From an uncultured Bacilli bacterium (GTDB lineage Bacteria > Bacillota_I > Bacilli_A > RF39 > UBA660), in assembly GCA_947624855.1 (NCBI GenBank), contig CANQMC010000037.1, positions 1 through 11,194 of the forward strand: a stretch of DNA of 11,194 nt. Direction: 5' to 3'. The notes beneath the pieces were generated by a model. It was not told the DNA's origin, made no database searches, and saw only the letters and a list, made by a program, of their open reading frames with translations. The position numbers were made by a program, and so were the translations under genes. Below are positions 1 through 6,434 of this stretch, piece after piece. The stretch's first letter is position 1. Every line of letters begins with the position of its first letter.

Positions 1-13
1 TGTATAAAGAAAT

Positions 14-42
14 AGCACTCAATCTAGCATAGATTAAGTGCT
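14..42. repeat. 12-bp inverted repeat at the left edge
   Basis: Arms at 14-25 and 31-42 surround a 5-nt loop. Read on the minus strand all 12 pairs form, one of them a G-U wobble; on the plus strand that position is a C-A mismatch. The sequence after it on the minus strand (ATTTCTTTA) is only a weak U tract. It could be a late terminator or a structured RNA element extending beyond the window. No gene is recognisable in 1-110. Confidence 0.4.
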
Positions 43-54
43 TAACCAAAGTTA

Positions 55-99
55 GGTAAGTACTCAACTCGCGAAGTTAAGTCTTCCTTTTTTTATTTT
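55..99 (+). terminator. Intrinsic terminator for a rightward gene left of the window
   Basis: On the plus strand, GG-AAG-ACTCAACT (55-69, with two single-U bulges) pairs with AGTTAAGT-CTTCC (75-87), giving a 13-position stem with one mismatch. Seven T and then ATTTT follow. The U tract on this side shows plus-strand orientation, so it probably ends a transcript entering from the left. The next terminator, at 116-144, faces the other way, so 1-180 looks like a convergent junction. Confidence 0.6.
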
Positions 100-115
100 G
101 AATACATAATAACAT

Positions 116-144
116 AAAAACGCACTTTTTATCAAGTACGTTTT
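116..144 (-). terminator. Terminator of tmRNA
   Basis: Read on the minus strand this is AAAACGTACTT, a short loop, then AAGTGCGTTTTT. The stem of about 11 bp includes one G-U pair and its 3' arm runs into a U run. It lies about 36 nt beyond the mature CCA end of the tmRNA, so a short 3' trailer would be removed during processing. The flanking A and T runs also allow weak function on the plus strand. Confidence 0.75.
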
Positions 145-179
145 CTATTTTACTCGAATTTCTGAGTTTAATATCAATT

Positions 180-546
180 TGGTGGAGTAGAGGAGAGTCG
201 AACTCCTGTCCAATATACCCTATGATATAACGTCTACAAGTTTAGCTTGATTTAGATTTAATTATTTTACTGGCTCAAGACCAACCTATAAAATAACGAG
301 ATTAGTTAAAATTCATTCTTTTATCCTAATCGAATAAAAGAATATATCTTATATTTATGAACCTCTAATTAACCTATAAGCAAATTAAATAGAAGCTTGC
401 TACTCCTAATTATGTCTAGGCAAATGCATAAGCATTTGGAGCAAAAGAACTTTCATTCTTGTCATTTAATTTTAAAGTTAGACTTAAGGTGTCACTCCCA
501 CTTGCAGTCATATCTAGTAATACATGTCGAAACCATAGGCTACCCC
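180..546 (-). ncRNA. ssrA: tmRNA (transfer-messenger RNA)
   Basis: The RNA rescues stalled ribosomes by trans-translation with SmpB. The minus strand starts with GGGGTAG (546-540), which pairs fully (one G-U) with CTACTCC just before the discriminator A and an encoded CCA at 180-182. The T arm is AGGAG-TTCGACT-CTCCT, and the 5' part carries the conserved GGTTTCGACATG block. The tag frame lies at 463-416 and its stop sits in a CAAATGC/GCATTTG hairpin (helix 5). The length of 367 nt is typical of one-piece tmRNAs. It has its own promoter and terminator and lies downstream of the gene at 608-1303 on the same strand, separated from it by a terminator. Confidence is very high; the exact 5' end is deduced from acceptor-stem pairing. 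Confidence 0.97.
416..463 (-). other. tmRNA tag reading frame
   Basis: Aligning the region before the tag with the Bacillus subtilis tmRNA places the resume codon at GAC (463-461). The encoded tag is then DKNESSFAPNAYAFA followed by TAG, with Ala added first from the charged tmRNA. The end AYAFA resembles Mollicutes tags (for example the YAFA end of Mycoplasma and Mesoplasma) rather than the ALAA end of most Bacilli. If the resume codon were one earlier, an Asn would be added. Confidence 0.85.
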
Positions 547-557
547 ATGTAAATAGT

Positions 558-586
558 ATTATATCATAAATATATTAAAAAGAAAA
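558..586 (-). promoter_or_regulatory. Promoter of ssrA
   Basis: A perfect -10 box TATAAT (563-558 on the minus strand) lies 11 nt before the mature 5' end, so a few leader bases would be removed by RNase P. The -35 position (586-581) reads TTTTCT and is poor. Confidence 0.6.
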
Positions 587-591
587 GGGAT

Positions 592-614
592 AAAAAAAGA
601 AGTATTACTACTTC
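592..614 (-). terminator. Intrinsic terminator of the gene at 608-1303
   Basis: On the minus strand GAAGTA-GTAA-TACTTC is followed by seven T. The stem contains the gene's TAG stop codon, so termination starts at the end of translation. It insulates the gene from the ssrA promoter about 30 nt further on. Confidence 0.88.
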
Positions 615-1303
615 ATAAAGGCAATTGCTAAGATCATACCAATATTAATAATACCATAAAGTAGAATAGCAATATTAATAAAACCGGCTTTAGTTGGTGT
701 TTCTTCTTCTTTAAATGGTACTGGTAAATTAGGAGAAGTTAATTCTAATACTCTGGCTTTAGCTTTTTTTTCAGGATGAAGAGCTAAATAATTATTTTTA
801 CCTTCTTCAATACTTTCATTAATAAGACTTCCACTAAAACGTCCTTCATCAAAAGGAACAATAACATTACTTGAAAAATAACCTAAACTGTAATTGGCAG
901 CTTCGCATAGAAAATCAGTATTATTTGAAGCTTCATAATATATTTCTGTGCGTTTTTTAATGGTTTTTAAATCAAAATTATTTTCGTTAGTTCCTGGTTC
1001 AAAGAAGTGATCAAAGGCATGTTTATTTATAAAATCAGCGGTGTCAATTAATGCTATACAATTTTTATTGAGTCTAATCATATCCATAAATTCTAAAGGA
1101 TTTAAATTCCAATTATTACCTGGTAAAGTTCTTAAATCAAAAGTTAAGACTTCACTAGCTAAAACTTCACCATTCTCACTGTAAGTTAAAATATTTTCAT
1201 TGCATTTTAAACCATTTAAATTTGGATAAAACTCTAAATTTTGTCGAAAGATAAAATCATTGATGTTTATTATTTTACTTTTAGATAAATCATTTTCACC
1301 CAT
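608..1303 (-). CDS. Unknown protein with a C-terminal membrane anchor
   Basis: I do not recognise a family for this 231-residue protein. There is no N-terminal signal; residues 1 to about 200 look soluble and rich in Asn, Asp, Glu and Lys, with several aromatic stretches. Near the end a Pro/Glu/Thr linker (EEETPTKAG) leads into a hydrophobic helix at about 206-229 that ends in Met-Lys. This is tail-anchor topology with the bulk of the protein probably in the cytosol. Cys residues at about 34, 82 and 133 form no metal-binding pattern. The ATG at 1303 has a GAGAGAGG Shine-Dalgarno 11 nt upstream. The gene is monocistronic, with a promoter at 1334-1362 and a terminator over its stop. It is divergent from the acyl-ligase operon. 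It is clearly a real gene because promoter, RBS, ORF and terminator are all in order; its function is unknown. Confidence 0.8.
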   Translation of the reverse strand: MGENDLSKSKIININDFIFRQNLEFYPNLNGLKCNENILTYSENGEVLASEVLTFDLRTLPGNNWNLNPLEFMDMIRLNKNCIALIDTADFINKHAFDHFFEPGTNENNFDLKTIKKRTEIYYEASNNTDFLCEAANYSLGYFSSNVIVPFDEGRFSGSLINESIEEGKNNYLALHPEKKAKARVLELTSPNLPVPFKEEETPTKAGFINIAILLYGIINIGMILAIAFMK

Positions 1304-1333
1304 AATATCACTAGCCTCTCTCTAATTATATTA

Positions 1334-1362
1334 ATTGTATCAAAAAAAAAGATAAAAAACAA
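1334..1362 (-). promoter_or_regulatory. Sigma-A-type promoter for the gene at 608-1303
   Basis: On the minus strand the -35 TTGTTT (1362-1357) and -10 TACAAT (1339-1334) are spaced exactly 17 nt, leaving a leader of roughly 25 nt. A second TATAAT lies just downstream without a matching -35. The -35 is embedded in the 21-bp element listed separately. Confidence 0.65.
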
Positions 1363-1372
1363 CACTAAACAA
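1352..1372 (-). repeat. Shared 21-bp promoter element, copy 1
   Basis: The minus strand reads TTGTTTAGTGTTG followed by TTTTTTAT. A copy differing at one base occurs at 7216-7236, at the same distance from a -10 box. The second TTG in the element is the start of the -35 hexamer. It could be an operator or a promoter family; no regulator is known. Confidence 0.55.
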
Positions 1373-1429
1373 TTAGAAATTTTTATTGTCTGATAATTTT
1401 TAGTTTAATAAAATGTTTCTTTAATAATT

Positions 1430-1458
1430 TTTAATAAATTTTATATAGAAAATATAAT
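1430..1458 (+). promoter_or_regulatory. Possible promoter of the acyl-activation/glycosylation operon
   Basis: A perfect TATAAT lies at 1453-1458, with TTTAAT 17 nt upstream as a weak -35. This would give a leader of about 50 nt. The region is almost pure A+T, so chance TATAAT boxes are likely. The alternative TTGATT at 1476 lacks a good -10. Confidence 0.35.
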
Positions 1459-1516
1459 AAATATGTAGTAAAATTTTGATTATGAGATTATATTGTTATT
1501 AAATTAGGAGTGCAAT

Positions 1517-3100
1517 ATGAAAAAATTAAATAGAAATTATGATTATTATGATGTAAGTAAAATAAATAATTTTTATGAATTGTTAAAGCTACATTTAGAA
1601 AATAACTCAGATGATTATGCTTTTTCATATAAAGTTAATGATAAAATTGTTAATAAAACATATAAAAATGTTTATGATGATGTTATTAATTTAAGTGGAT
1701 ATTTTTATAAAAATTATAAGAATAAACATATAGCTTTAATAGGAGAAAATAGTTATAATTATATAATTGCTTTTATGGCTATAGTCTTAAGTGGTAATGT
1801 TTGTGTGTTACTTGATAAAGATTTAAATCAAGATATTATAGAGAAGAATTTAAAGATAAGTGATACAAAAATAGTTTATTATTCTAAAAATTATTGTACA
1901 TTTATTAAAGATATTAATTGTGAGAGTTATTATTTAGAAGATATCGAAAAATATGTTAATGTTGGTAAAAAATATAAAAATAATTATCAAGTTATAGATG
2001 ATAAAGGAGCAGTTATATTTTTTACTTCAGGTACAACTGGAGCTAATAAAGCTGTTGTTTTATCCCAAAAAAGTATTGTGTTAGATATTTATGGAGCTGC
2101 TTCTTTATATAAACCTAGTGGTTCAGTTGTTAGTTTCTTGCCATTTCACCATTCTTTTGGCTTAATAACAGGTGTTTTAAAACCATTTTATTATGGAGTT
2201 AATGTTTATTTAAATAATAGTTTTAAATATCTTTTAAAAGATTTAAAAGAAAATAGTCCTGATACAATATTTGTGGTTCCTGCTTTTATAGAAACTTTTT
2301 ATAAACAAATATGGAAAAGTGTAAGAGTTAAAAAGAAAGATAAATTATTAAAAAGATCAATAAAAATGAGTAATTTTTTATTAAAAATAAATATTGATTT
2401 AAGAAGAAAATTATTTAAAGAAATTTTAGATGAATTTGGAGGAAAGCTTAATTATATAATTTGTGGAGGGGCTTATTTAGATAAAAAATATGTTAAATGG
2501 TTTAGAAGTATAGGAATTAAAATATTAAATGGATATGGAATTACAGAATGTTCACCAGTTGTATCAGTAAATCGAAATTTATATGGTAGAGATGGCAGTG
2601 TTGGACAAATATGTAGAGGAGTTAGTGTTAAAATAATTGATGATGAGATATGTGTTAAAGGTCCTATTGTTATGAAAGAATATTATAAAGATAAAAAAGC
2701 TACTAAAGAAGTTTTAATTCAAGGTTACTTTCATACTGGAGATTTAGGATACATAGATGAAGATGGATTTTTATTTATAACCGGAAGAAAGAAAAATATA
2801 ATTGTATTAAGTAATGGAGAAAATATTAGTCCTGAAATTATTGAAAGTGAATTATTAAAAGATGAAGCTGTTTTGGAAGTAGTAGTATATGCTCAAAATA
2901 ATAGAATTATTGCTTCTATATATCCTAATGAAGAATATTTAGGAAATCAAGAATATTTTGATAAATTAATATATAATTATAATAAAGGTAAACCGAAAAA
3001 TCATCAAATAGCTTTTGCTATACTTCGGAATAAAGAGTTTATAAAGAATAATAATGGTAAAATTTTAAGAGATAAAGTTTTAAAGGAGGATAATTTATGA
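1517..3100 (+). CDS. ANL-superfamily acyl-activating ligase (fatty acid-AMP/ACP or CoA ligase-like)
   Basis: This 527-residue enzyme should activate a carboxylic acid with ATP to an acyl-adenylate and pass it to a phosphopantetheine thiol. All core ANL motifs are visible: P-loop FTSGTTGANK (169-178), LPFHHSFG (208-215), GYGITE (339-344), TGD (407-409), the hinge GRKKNIIVLSNGENISP (423-439), and the catalytic Lys in NNNGKILR (K515). The HHSFG segment and overall layout resemble long-chain fatty-acid ligases more than DltA. The ATG has an AGGAG site 6 nt upstream. The next gene, an acyl carrier protein, overlaps it by 4 nt (ATGA), which suggests translational coupling and makes that ACP the likely acceptor. 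There is no fused carrier or condensation domain. The substrate (fatty acid or another acid) cannot be read from the sequence; the ligase class is certain, the acceptor inferred. Confidence 0.93.
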   Translation: MKKLNRNYDYYDVSKINNFYELLKLHLENNSDDYAFSYKVNDKIVNKTYKNVYDDVINLSGYFYKNYKNKHIALIGENSYNYIIAFMAIVLSGNVCVLLDKDLNQDIIEKNLKISDTKIVYYSKNYCTFIKDINCESYYLEDIEKYVNVGKKYKNNYQVIDDKGAVIFFTSGTTGANKAVVLSQKSIVLDIYGAASLYKPSGSVVSFLPFHHSFGLITGVLKPFYYGVNVYLNNSFKYLLKDLKENSPDTIFVVPAFIETFYKQIWKSVRVKKKDKLLKRSIKMSNFLLKINIDLRRKLFKEILDEFGGKLNYIICGGAYLDKKYVKWFRSIGIKILNGYGITECSPVVSVNRNLYGRDGSVGQICRGVSVKIIDDEICVKGPIVMKEYYKDKKATKEVLIQGYFHTGDLGYIDEDGFLFITGRKKNIIVLSNGENISPEIIESELLKDEAVLEVVVYAQNNRIIASIYPNEEYLGNQEYFDKLIYNYNKGKPKNHQIAFAILRNKEFIKNNNGKILRDKVLKEDNL

Positions 3101-3324
3101 AAGATGAAGTTATTAGTTTAATTGCAGAAGTATTAGAAATAGATAAAGAAAAAATAAATGAAAATACTAATTTATTAAAAGATTTAGAAGTAGAATCTTT
3201 AGATTTAGTTGATTTAATCGTGGCTTTTGAAAATAAATATAATTTTGATATTCCAGATCAAGATATTAAAGATCTTATAACAGTTGGAGATATTATTAAT
3301 TATATCCAAGAACATTATGTATAA
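3097..3324 (+). CDS. Acyl carrier protein
   Basis: This 75-residue protein has the four-helix ACP pattern. The phosphopantetheine attachment Ser34 lies in VESLDLVDL (32-40), followed by the acidic helix II/III region and IPDQDI (52-57). The canonical motif is DSL; here Asp is replaced by Glu (ESL), a conservative but uncommon change. It carries the acyl group made by the upstream ligase and should be converted to the holo form by the PPTase encoded immediately downstream. An AAAGGAGGA site lies 7 nt before the ATG, and the ATG overlaps the ligase stop. Its place between ligase and PPTase suggests a dedicated carrier rather than the housekeeping AcpP. No fatty-acid synthase genes are near. The fold assignment is secure; the dedicated role is inferred. 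Confidence 0.93.
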   Translation: MKDEVISLIAEVLEIDKEKINENTNLLKDLEVESLDLVDLIVAFENKYNFDIPDQDIKDLITVGDIINYIQEHYV

Positions 3325-3766
3325 GTTATATATTGAAAAAAATATTTCTTCAAAAGAATTACTTAAAAAGGTTTTTAAAGATTATAATGTTTTAGATAAT
3401 TTAAAATATAATGATTATGGTAAACCTTATTTAAAAAATAAAGAGTTATATTTTAATATTAGCCATTCTTATGAATATACAGTATTAGTTATATCAAATA
3501 AAGAAATTGGGGTTGATATTGAAAAAATAACAATGCGCAAAAATGTTATGGAAAAAATTTGTAATGAAGAAGAAAAGGCCTTAATAAAAACGGCGGAAGA
3601 TTTTACAAAAATATGGGTAAAAAAAGAGTGTTACACAAAATACTTAGGAATAGGCCTATCATATGGCTTAGAAAATGTTGATACTATAAAAATGCCAAAC
3701 TTTATTATAAAAAGAAGAGATGATTATTTTATTGCTATCTATGGTGATGATTTAAAAAATAGTTAA
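3317..3766 (+). CDS. Sfp-type 4'-phosphopantetheinyl transferase
   Basis: The enzyme transfers phosphopantetheine from CoA to the Ser of a carrier protein. Visible motifs from ATG 3317 (149 residues) are YGKPYL (34-39), FNISHS (46-51), the Mg-binding GVDIE (65-69), and IWVKKECYTKYLGIGLS (99-115), which contains the conserved W-x2-KE-x3-K-x2-G-x-GL pattern. These define the Sfp class rather than the trimeric AcpS class. At 149 residues it is much shorter than Sfp (about 220) and most of the N-terminal half-domain is reduced. I chose ATG 3317 because a TTG 33 nt upstream lies deep inside the ACP gene. With ATG the overlap with ACP is 8 nt, consistent with coupling. The RBS is weak. The adjacent ACP is the obvious substrate. 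Confidence 0.88.
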   Translation: MYKLYIEKNISSKELLKKVFKDYNVLDNLKYNDYGKPYLKNKELYFNISHSYEYTVLVISNKEIGVDIEKITMRKNVMEKICNEEEKALIKTAEDFTKIWVKKECYTKYLGIGLSYGLENVDTIKMPNFIIKRRDDYFIAIYGDDLKNS

Positions 3767-3776
3767 GGAGGTTATA

Positions 3777-4601
3777 ATGAATATATTATATTGTGGCGAT
3801 GCTAATATTATTGATGGTTTAATTATATCTATACTATCAATTTTAAAACATACTCAAGAAGAACTACATATATATGTATTTACAATGCAATATAAAGATA
3901 CTCATAAAACTTATAAACCTCTTTCAAAATCGCAAATTAAAGTTTTAGATGAAATTGTTAAAAAAAAGAATAAAAATAACTTTGTTAAATTAATTTCTAT
4001 TACTAATATTGTTAATAAATATTTACCGGAAGCTAATATTGATACTTTTTTTACCCCTTATTGTATGTTAAGACTTTATGCTGATTTAGTGCCATCTATG
4101 CCGGATAAAATTCTTTATTTAGATAATGATGTTGTTTGTTTACAAAATCCACAAGAATTTTATAATACTGATATTACAAATTATGAAATAGCGGGCGCTT
4201 TAGATTATTATGGTAGTCATGTTTATAAGAAAAATCCTTTAAAAAGAGATTATATTAATTCCGGAGTATTACTTTTAAATCTTAAGCTCATTAAGAAAAC
4301 AAAATTATTTGCTAAATGTCGCGAGCTTTGTCAAAAAAGAAAAATGCTTTTACCGGACCAATCAGCCCTTAACTGGTATGCTAAAAATAAATTAATTGTT
4401 GACCGCTGTTATAATGAACAAAAAGATTTAACGAAGAAAACCGTTTTTAGACATTTTAGTACAACATTTAAGTTTTGGCCTAAGATAACGACTCAAACAA
4501 TTAAGCCTTGGCATATAGAAAATGTCCATAATATCTTAAAAATTAATTCATTTGATGATATACTAGAAGAATATAAAAAAGTTTTAGAGAGGATGAACTA
4601 A
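3777..4601 (+). CDS. GT8-family glycosyltransferase (first of two)
   Basis: This 274-residue protein is predicted to use a UDP-sugar donor with Mn2+ in the cytosol, with retaining chemistry, as in LgtC, GspA and glycogenin. GT8 landmarks are the N-terminal ILYCGDANIIDGL with a beta-strand start (3-15), the metal-binding DxD in LYLDNDVV (113-120), DYINSGVLLLNL (158-169), LPDQSALN (192-199), RHFS (225-228) and KPWH (243-246). There is no signal or membrane helix. A strong AAGGAGG (3765-3771) overlaps the PPTase stop and sits 5 nt before the ATG, so it can load ribosomes on its own. The next GT8 starts directly after its stop. The sugar and acceptor are unknown; an acceptor linked to the operon's acyl chemistry is inferred. 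Confidence 0.9.
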   Translation: MNILYCGDANIIDGLIISILSILKHTQEELHIYVFTMQYKDTHKTYKPLSKSQIKVLDEIVKKKNKNNFVKLISITNIVNKYLPEANIDTFFTPYCMLRLYADLVPSMPDKILYLDNDVVCLQNPQEFYNTDITNYEIAGALDYYGSHVYKKNPLKRDYINSGVLLLNLKLIKKTKLFAKCRELCQKRKMLLPDQSALNWYAKNKLIVDRCYNEQKDLTKKTVFRHFSTTFKFWPKITTQTIKPWHIENVHNILKINSFDDILEEYKKVLERMN

Positions 4602-5555
4602 ATGAAAACTACGATACCAATATTTTTTACTATTGATGATGATTATGCTCCTTATTTATCGGTAGCTATTGCCTCATTAGTAGAAAATGCTTCCCAAGAT
4701 TATAACTATAACCTGCATGTTATTTATGAGTCTATTACAAAAGACACAATAAAAAAATTAAAAACTTTAGAAAGGGAAAATATTCATATTATTTTTACAG
4801 CGATGGAGAAAAGTTTAGAAAATATTACTAATCGTAAAGAAAACTTACTTAGAGCGGATTTTTTTACATTAACTATTTTTTATCGTCTATTTATTCCTTT
4901 TATGTTTCCCCAATATGATAAAGCCATATATTTAGACAGTGATACTTGTATCCTTGGAGATATTTCCGAATTATATAACTATGATTTAAAAGATAATTTA
5001 TATGGTGGTTGTAATGATATATCATGCCAAGATAACGAATTATATTGTGAATATTTTAAAGAAAATGCTGGAGTAAGTATTAAAGAATATATTAATTCCG
5101 GAGTTTTACTTATGAATATGAAAAAATTAAGGGAAACTAATTTTGAGCGCCATTTCTTATATCTTTTAGATAAATATCATTTTGATTCAGTATGTCCTGA
5201 CCAAGATTATATAAATGCGATGGCTTATGGTAAAATATTATTATTACCAAATGAATGGGATGCAATGCCTACTAATGGTAGTTTAGTCTTTGATAATCCG
5301 AAAATTGTCCATTATAATTTATTTTCCAAACCTTGGCATTATGATAATGTAGATTACGAAAAATATTTTTGGCACTATGCTGATGAATCATTATTTAAAG
5401 ATAAAATCTATGAAGAAAAAGCTAAATTTACCAAAGAAAAACAAGCGGAAGATATAAAGGCTTTAGATGTTTTAGTTGATAGAGTTCAAAATATAATGCA
5501 TAATGAAATAACTTTTAAAAAAGTTTTTGAAAGTAATAAAGAAAGTAGAATTTAA
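4602..5555 (+). CDS. GT8-family glycosyltransferase (second of two)
   Basis: This 317-residue paralogue of the preceding gene begins at the base after that gene's stop. GT8 signatures are IPIFFTIDDDYAPYL (5-19), DxD in IYLDSDTCILGD (109-120), EYINSGVLLMNM (162-173), CPDQDYIN (198-205), VHYN (236-239) and KPWH (243-246). The PDQ motif and KPWH are spaced much as in the first copy. The acceptor-side loops differ and a C-terminal helical tail of about 50 residues is added, so the two enzymes probably add different sugars or act in sequence on one acceptor. A GAGAGG site lies about 9 nt upstream inside the previous gene. The family is certain; donor and acceptor are unknown. Confidence 0.9.
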   Translation: MKTTIPIFFTIDDDYAPYLSVAIASLVENASQDYNYNLHVIYESITKDTIKKLKTLERENIHIIFTAMEKSLENITNRKENLLRADFFTLTIFYRLFIPFMFPQYDKAIYLDSDTCILGDISELYNYDLKDNLYGGCNDISCQDNELYCEYFKENAGVSIKEYINSGVLLMNMKKLRETNFERHFLYLLDKYHFDSVCPDQDYINAMAYGKILLLPNEWDAMPTNGSLVFDNPKIVHYNLFSKPWHYDNVDYEKYFWHYADESLFKDKIYEEKAKFTKEKQAEDIKALDVLVDRVQNIMHNEITFKKVFESNKESRI

Positions 5556-5558
5556 TAT

Positions 5559-6419
5559 ATGATAATTGGTGGTAGTAAAAAAGCCGTTATTAAAAATATT
5601 CAAAAAAATATTCAAGATAATGAATTAAATAAAAAAGTGGAAATTAATGACCCTCAATTAAGTGTGGAAGAAATTAATACTTATATTAAGAATTTTTATG
5701 AAAATAGAAAACATAAAGGCACATTTTTTTGGAAAAATAAATTAGGATATCTATGTGTTAATTTAGTAGGTTTAAAATTAAATAGAAAAATTAAAATTGA
5801 AGGGTTAGAAAAGTTAAAAGATATTAATGATGGTGCAATAATTACTAGTAATCATTTTAATCCTTTAGATAATATGTGCATACGTAAATTAATTAAAAAA
5901 CGGTATAAAAAAAATATGTATATTGTCATACAAGAAACTAATTTAGCAATGTCTGGTTTAATTGGTTATTTAATGAATAATTTAAATAATCTTCCCATAA
6001 CTAAAAGCCCTAATTATATAATTAAAACCTTTCGTGAAGAATTACAAAAAATTTTAGATAAAAAGAATTATGTTTTAATTTATCCTGAAGAAGAAATGTG
6101 GTTTAATTATCGTAAACCGCGCCCATGTAAAAGAGGAGCTTATCAGTTTGCTTCCGAGTGTCAAGTTCCTATTATTTCCTGTTTTGTAGAAATACGTGAT
6201 TTAGATAAAGAAGACAATGAAGAATTTAATGAGGTGGAATATATAGTCCATGTTTTAGACCCTATTTATCCTAATCCTCAAAAATCAATTCGGGAAAATA
6301 GTCAATTAATGGCGCAAAAAGATTATGAGCAAAAAAAGGCAGCCTATGAAAAAGCTTATCATAAAAAACTTGATTATACTTTTTCAAATGAAGATATTGC
6401 TGGTTTAAAGAAAGATTAA
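5559..6419 (+). CDS. PlsC-like (LPLAT family) acyltransferase, last gene of the operon
   Basis: This 286-residue protein transfers an acyl group from acyl-ACP or acyl-CoA to a hydroxyl, as 1-acylglycerol-3-phosphate acyltransferases do. The catalytic HX4D is NHFNPLD (H99, D104). The second conserved block is IYPEEEMWF (174-182), followed by KRGAYQFA (191-198) and the strand PIISCFVEI. An N-terminal extension of about 60 residues before the core has no clear membrane helix; residues 62-73 may be interfacial. The ATG comes 3 nt after the GT8 stop and lacks a good Shine-Dalgarno, so translational re-initiation is likely. In context it is the natural consumer of the acyl-ACP made by the first three genes. 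The acceptor could be a glycolipid, a lyso-lipid or a sugar. The family is secure, the substrate not. Confidence 0.88.
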   Translation: MIIGGSKKAVIKNIQKNIQDNELNKKVEINDPQLSVEEINTYIKNFYENRKHKGTFFWKNKLGYLCVNLVGLKLNRKIKIEGLEKLKDINDGAIITSNHFNPLDNMCIRKLIKKRYKKNMYIVIQETNLAMSGLIGYLMNNLNNLPITKSPNYIIKTFREELQKILDKKNYVLIYPEEEMWFNYRKPRPCKRGAYQFASECQVPIISCFVEIRDLDKEDNEEFNEVEYIVHVLDPIYPNPQKSIRENSQLMAQKDYEQKKAAYEKAYHKKLDYTFSNEDIAGLKKD

Positions 6420-6434
6420 TTAGTCTTTCTTTTT
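6407..6434. terminator. Shared bidirectional terminator between two convergent acyltransferase genes
   Basis: AAAGAAAGA (6407-6415) pairs with TCTTTCTTT (6424-6432) around a TAATTA loop. T runs follow on the plus strand and also on the minus strand. The stop codons of both genes (6417-6419 plus, 6422-6420 minus) lie in the loop, so the hairpin encodes the C-termini of both proteins. Confidence 0.75.

Noticed and set aside
61..87. Similarity of the CTCGCGAAGTTAAGTC stretch to the loop C region of 5S rRNA
   Set aside because: The flanks do not continue as 5S rRNA; a T run follows at once and the segment forms a terminator stem.
180..546. Genomic-island attachment site at the tmRNA 3' end
   Set aside because: tmRNA ends are common att sites, but no integrase or second copy of the 3' end occurs in the window.
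3090..3100. Mycoplasma genetic code (TGA = Trp)
   Set aside because: TGA ends the ligase in a typical ATGA overlap, Trp codons are TGG, and the ORFs do not read through TGA.
3284..3316. Longer start (TTG) for the PPTase
   Set aside because: It lies inside the ACP gene without a ribosome site and adds residues with no family match; ATG 3317 gives a natural short overlap.
1517..3324. dlt (D-alanylation) operon
   Set aside because: Ligase plus small carrier fits superficially, but DltB and DltD are absent, the ligase has the HHSFG pattern of fatty-acid ligases, and a PPTase and GT8 genes follow.
1517..3766. Nonribosomal peptide or polyketide cluster
   Set aside because: There is no condensation, ketosynthase or thioesterase domain, and the carrier is a free 75-residue ACP.
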